Positions 6,326 through 7,352 of a stretch of 7,352 bases of DNA are shown here, one piece after another. Under the pieces are notes generated by a model that was not told the origin of the DNA, made no database searches, and saw only the letters and a program-made list of their open reading frames with translations. Position numbers and translations under genes: made by a program. Within the stretch, counting starts at the first letter, position 1. Each line of letters begins with the position of its first letter. This DNA comes from Oligoflexaceae bacterium (GTDB lineage Bacteria > Bdellovibrionota_B > Oligoflexia > Oligoflexales > Oligoflexaceae): positions 1 to 7,352 of the forward strand of contig CANJJY010000230.1 of assembly GCA_947474445.1 (NCBI GenBank), written 5' to 3'.

Positions 6326-6966
6326 GTAAAACGCGCTTTGCGGTTGCTGTATCGGGGGAAGGACGCAGCCTTCGTAATCTCTGCGCGCAAGAGAGTCGTT
6401 TTGCTTACGACATCGCTGCCGTGATCAGTTCACGTGCCGACTGTGGAGCCGCAAATTTTGCGCGCGACCGTCATTTACCGCTTTATGTTGCGAATTTTAG
6501 CGCCCCTCTGAGCCAAGAAGTAGGCTTAGACCTCGAGGCATGGCTGAGGCTTCAGCGCATTGATTGGATTGCCCTCGCCGGCTTTTTAAAACCTTTTCCT
6601 TGCCTTGCCTCTTATAAAAACAAGATGATCAATGTTCATCCGGCGCTTTTGCCTCGATTTGCAGGCAAGGGCATGTACGGTATGAACGTTCACCGAGCCG
6701 TGCAAAAGGCTGGCGAAGCCGTGACAGGTGCCACGATCCATTTTGTAAACGAACATTACGATGAAGGCGCCATCATAGCCCAGATAAAAGTTTCACTCCC
6801 GCTTGGGGTTGAGGCTGAGGCGATCGCCCAGAGAGTTTTTACCGCCGAAAGCCAGCTCTATCCGCTCGTCCTCGATGGGCTCAGCACAGGGCGACTTCCC
6901 CTCGCCAATGGCGCCATCTATTTTGAAAAGGAAATTCCACATGACAACTTCGCAACTGACCTTTGA
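6322..6966 (+). CDS. purN: Phosphoribosylglycinamide formyltransferase (GAR transformylase)
   Basis: PurN formylates glycinamide ribonucleotide with 10-formyl-tetrahydrofolate, the third step of purine synthesis, in the cytoplasm. The 214 residues match the family. The catalytic triad is present: Asn104 and His106 in NVHPALLP, and Asp147 in YDEGAII. AGFLK (86-90), GKGMYG (115-120) and VTGATIHFV (134-142) are further family blocks. The usual SGxGSN/SGxGTN nucleotide-phosphate loop is SGEGRSL (11-17), a variant in which the common Ser/Thr-Asn pair is Arg-Ser. A relative with a different formyl acceptor therefore cannot be fully excluded. The start is set by the ATGA overlap with fmt (6322-6325) and AGAGGGA at 6307-6313, 8 nt upstream. 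The last 26 nt overlap the next gene, so fmt, purN and the small downstream gene are probably translated from one message. Confidence 0.88.
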   Translation: MSKTRFAVAVSGEGRSLRNLCAQESRFAYDIAAVISSRADCGAANFARDRHLPLYVANFSAPLSQEVGLDLEAWLRLQRIDWIALAGFLKPFPCLASYKNKMINVHPALLPRFAGKGMYGMNVHRAVQKAGEAVTGATIHFVNEHYDEGAIIAQIKVSLPLGVEAEAIAQRVFTAESQLYPLVLDGLSTGRLPLANGAIYFEKEIPHDNFATDL

Positions 6967-7216
6967 TAACTTCCTGCAGTCGGTATTCCAGTTCAACGAC
7001 AGGCAAGCCGGCGTAAGCCTGATCTATGACCCAGAAGGGCAGCGATACTCGTATAATGCCTATTGTCTGGAAACTAAGATCATGAAAGAATTGTTCACGG
7101 TCGAACACGATTTTTTGGACGACGCGCTCACTCAAATCAACGAAGAATTTGGGAGTTGGGACCTTGTCGATCTTTCTGCCAAAAGTTCGGGATGTGGGAG
7201 TTGCGCTGCAAAATAG
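6941..7216 (+). CDS. Uncharacterised 91-aa protein with C-terminal CxxC tail
   Basis: I do not recognise a family. The protein is acidic and apparently cytosolic, with no signal peptide or membrane helix. An N-terminal mixed region (1-45) contains aromatic residues and a DPEGQRYSYN stretch (30-39) suggestive of a beta hairpin. It is followed by a helical, acidic part at 43-70 (ETKIMKELF, then DDALTQINEEF). The last residues are GCGSCAAK (84-91), a CxxC pair at Cys85 and Cys88; a third cysteine is Cys42. Such a pair could bind a metal or take part in thiol chemistry, but this is inference. The ATG at 6941 is preferred over an in-frame upstream start at 6803 because AAAAGGA (6926-6932) precedes it by 8 nt and because the earlier start would lie deep inside purN. 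It overlaps purN by 26 nt, and a further frame begins within its own 3' end. Confidence 0.78.
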   Translation: MTTSQLTFDNFLQSVFQFNDRQAGVSLIYDPEGQRYSYNAYCLETKIMKELFTVEHDFLDDALTQINEEFGSWDLVDLSAKSSGCGSCAAK

Positions 7217-7352
7217 GTTTGCCTTCTCTTTAGGCCTTTACCTTGCGTCTGTCTTTGTCTCTGCCCCTGCTTTGGCCGGCGCGGCACCAGATTCTAGGGG
7301 ATCATCAGTTCCTTCCGCCTCAAGCTCGTCCACGACCTGTGAGTTGCTCTCG
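7194..7352 (+). CDS. Putative exported protein, 3'-truncated by the window edge
   Basis: From GTG 7194 the frame stays open for 53 codons to the window end. The translation has a basic n-region (QNR, 6-8), a hydrophobic core at about 9-24 (FAFSLGLYLASVFVSA) and an AxA-type cleavage site PALA followed by GAAPDS (25-34). A Ser/Thr-rich segment with one Cys (Cys49) comes next. This is the layout of a Sec signal peptide with a flexible mature N-terminus. An in-frame TTG at 7164 with GGGAG at 7151-7155 would lengthen the n-region by ten residues and is an alternative start. The frame overlaps the end of the Cys-tailed gene by about 23 nt (or more with TTG), like the junction before it. No family can be named from the visible part. 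The main uncertainty is that a short open frame in this region could arise by chance. Confidence 0.6.
   Translation, partial: MGVALQNRFAFSLGLYLASVFVSAPALAGAAPDSRGSSVPSASSSSTTCELLS

Noticed and set aside
6819..6828. GGCGATCGCC palindrome resembling the cyanobacterial HIP1 element
   Set aside because: It occurs once, inside purN codons; a genome with HIP1 would be expected to show many copies, and nothing else points to cyanobacteria.
6803..6940. Upstream extension of the Cys-tailed small protein
   Set aside because: These 46 codons are out-of-frame purN coding sequence and read as Arg/Ser/Pro-rich noise. The ATG at 6941 has its own ribosome site.

Overview
The window is a compact bacterial segment made of two gene clusters, both on the + strand. 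The left part (about 1-5231) is a flagellar basal-body and export operon: the 3' part of fliF (MS-ring), then fliH, fliI and fliJ (export ATPase complex), then a membrane-anchored coiled-coil protein of MotE/FlbB type. Junctions are tight: a 15-nt gap, a 1-nt overlap, a 13-nt gap and a 12-nt gap. The order therefore implies one transcript. The fliG gene that commonly sits between fliF and fliH is not there, because only 15 non-coding bases separate the two genes.

A 149-nt spacer (5232-5380) separates the clusters. It carries a nested, partly alternative inverted-repeat structure but no convincing intrinsic terminator or promoter.

The right part (5384-7352) is a second tightly coupled cluster. 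Methionyl-tRNA formyltransferase (fmt) overlaps phosphoribosylglycinamide formyltransferase (purN) by 4 nt. purN overlaps, by 26 nt, a 91-aa uncharacterised protein with a C-terminal Cys-Gly-Ser-Cys tail. That gene in turn appears to overlap the start of a further open frame, cut by the window edge, whose visible part looks like a Sec signal peptide followed by a Ser-rich segment. Fmt and PurN share the 10-formyl-tetrahydrofolate-dependent formyltransferase fold and cofactor, so this half can be read as a one-carbon module with two unknown proteins attached.

Organism: a flagellated, probably Gram-negative bacterium of intermediate GC content. The long FliH, the MotE/FlbB-like gene after fliJ and the style of Fmt and PurN suggest a delta-proteobacterial or Bdellovibrionota/Oligoflexia-like lineage. 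This is an impression from protein style, not a demonstrated placement. I see no mobile element, CRISPR array, tRNA or rRNA. The most interesting points are the missing fliG, an 11-bp perfect hairpin near the start of fliH, the Cys-tailed small protein, and the overlapping truncated secreted-protein frame at the right edge.
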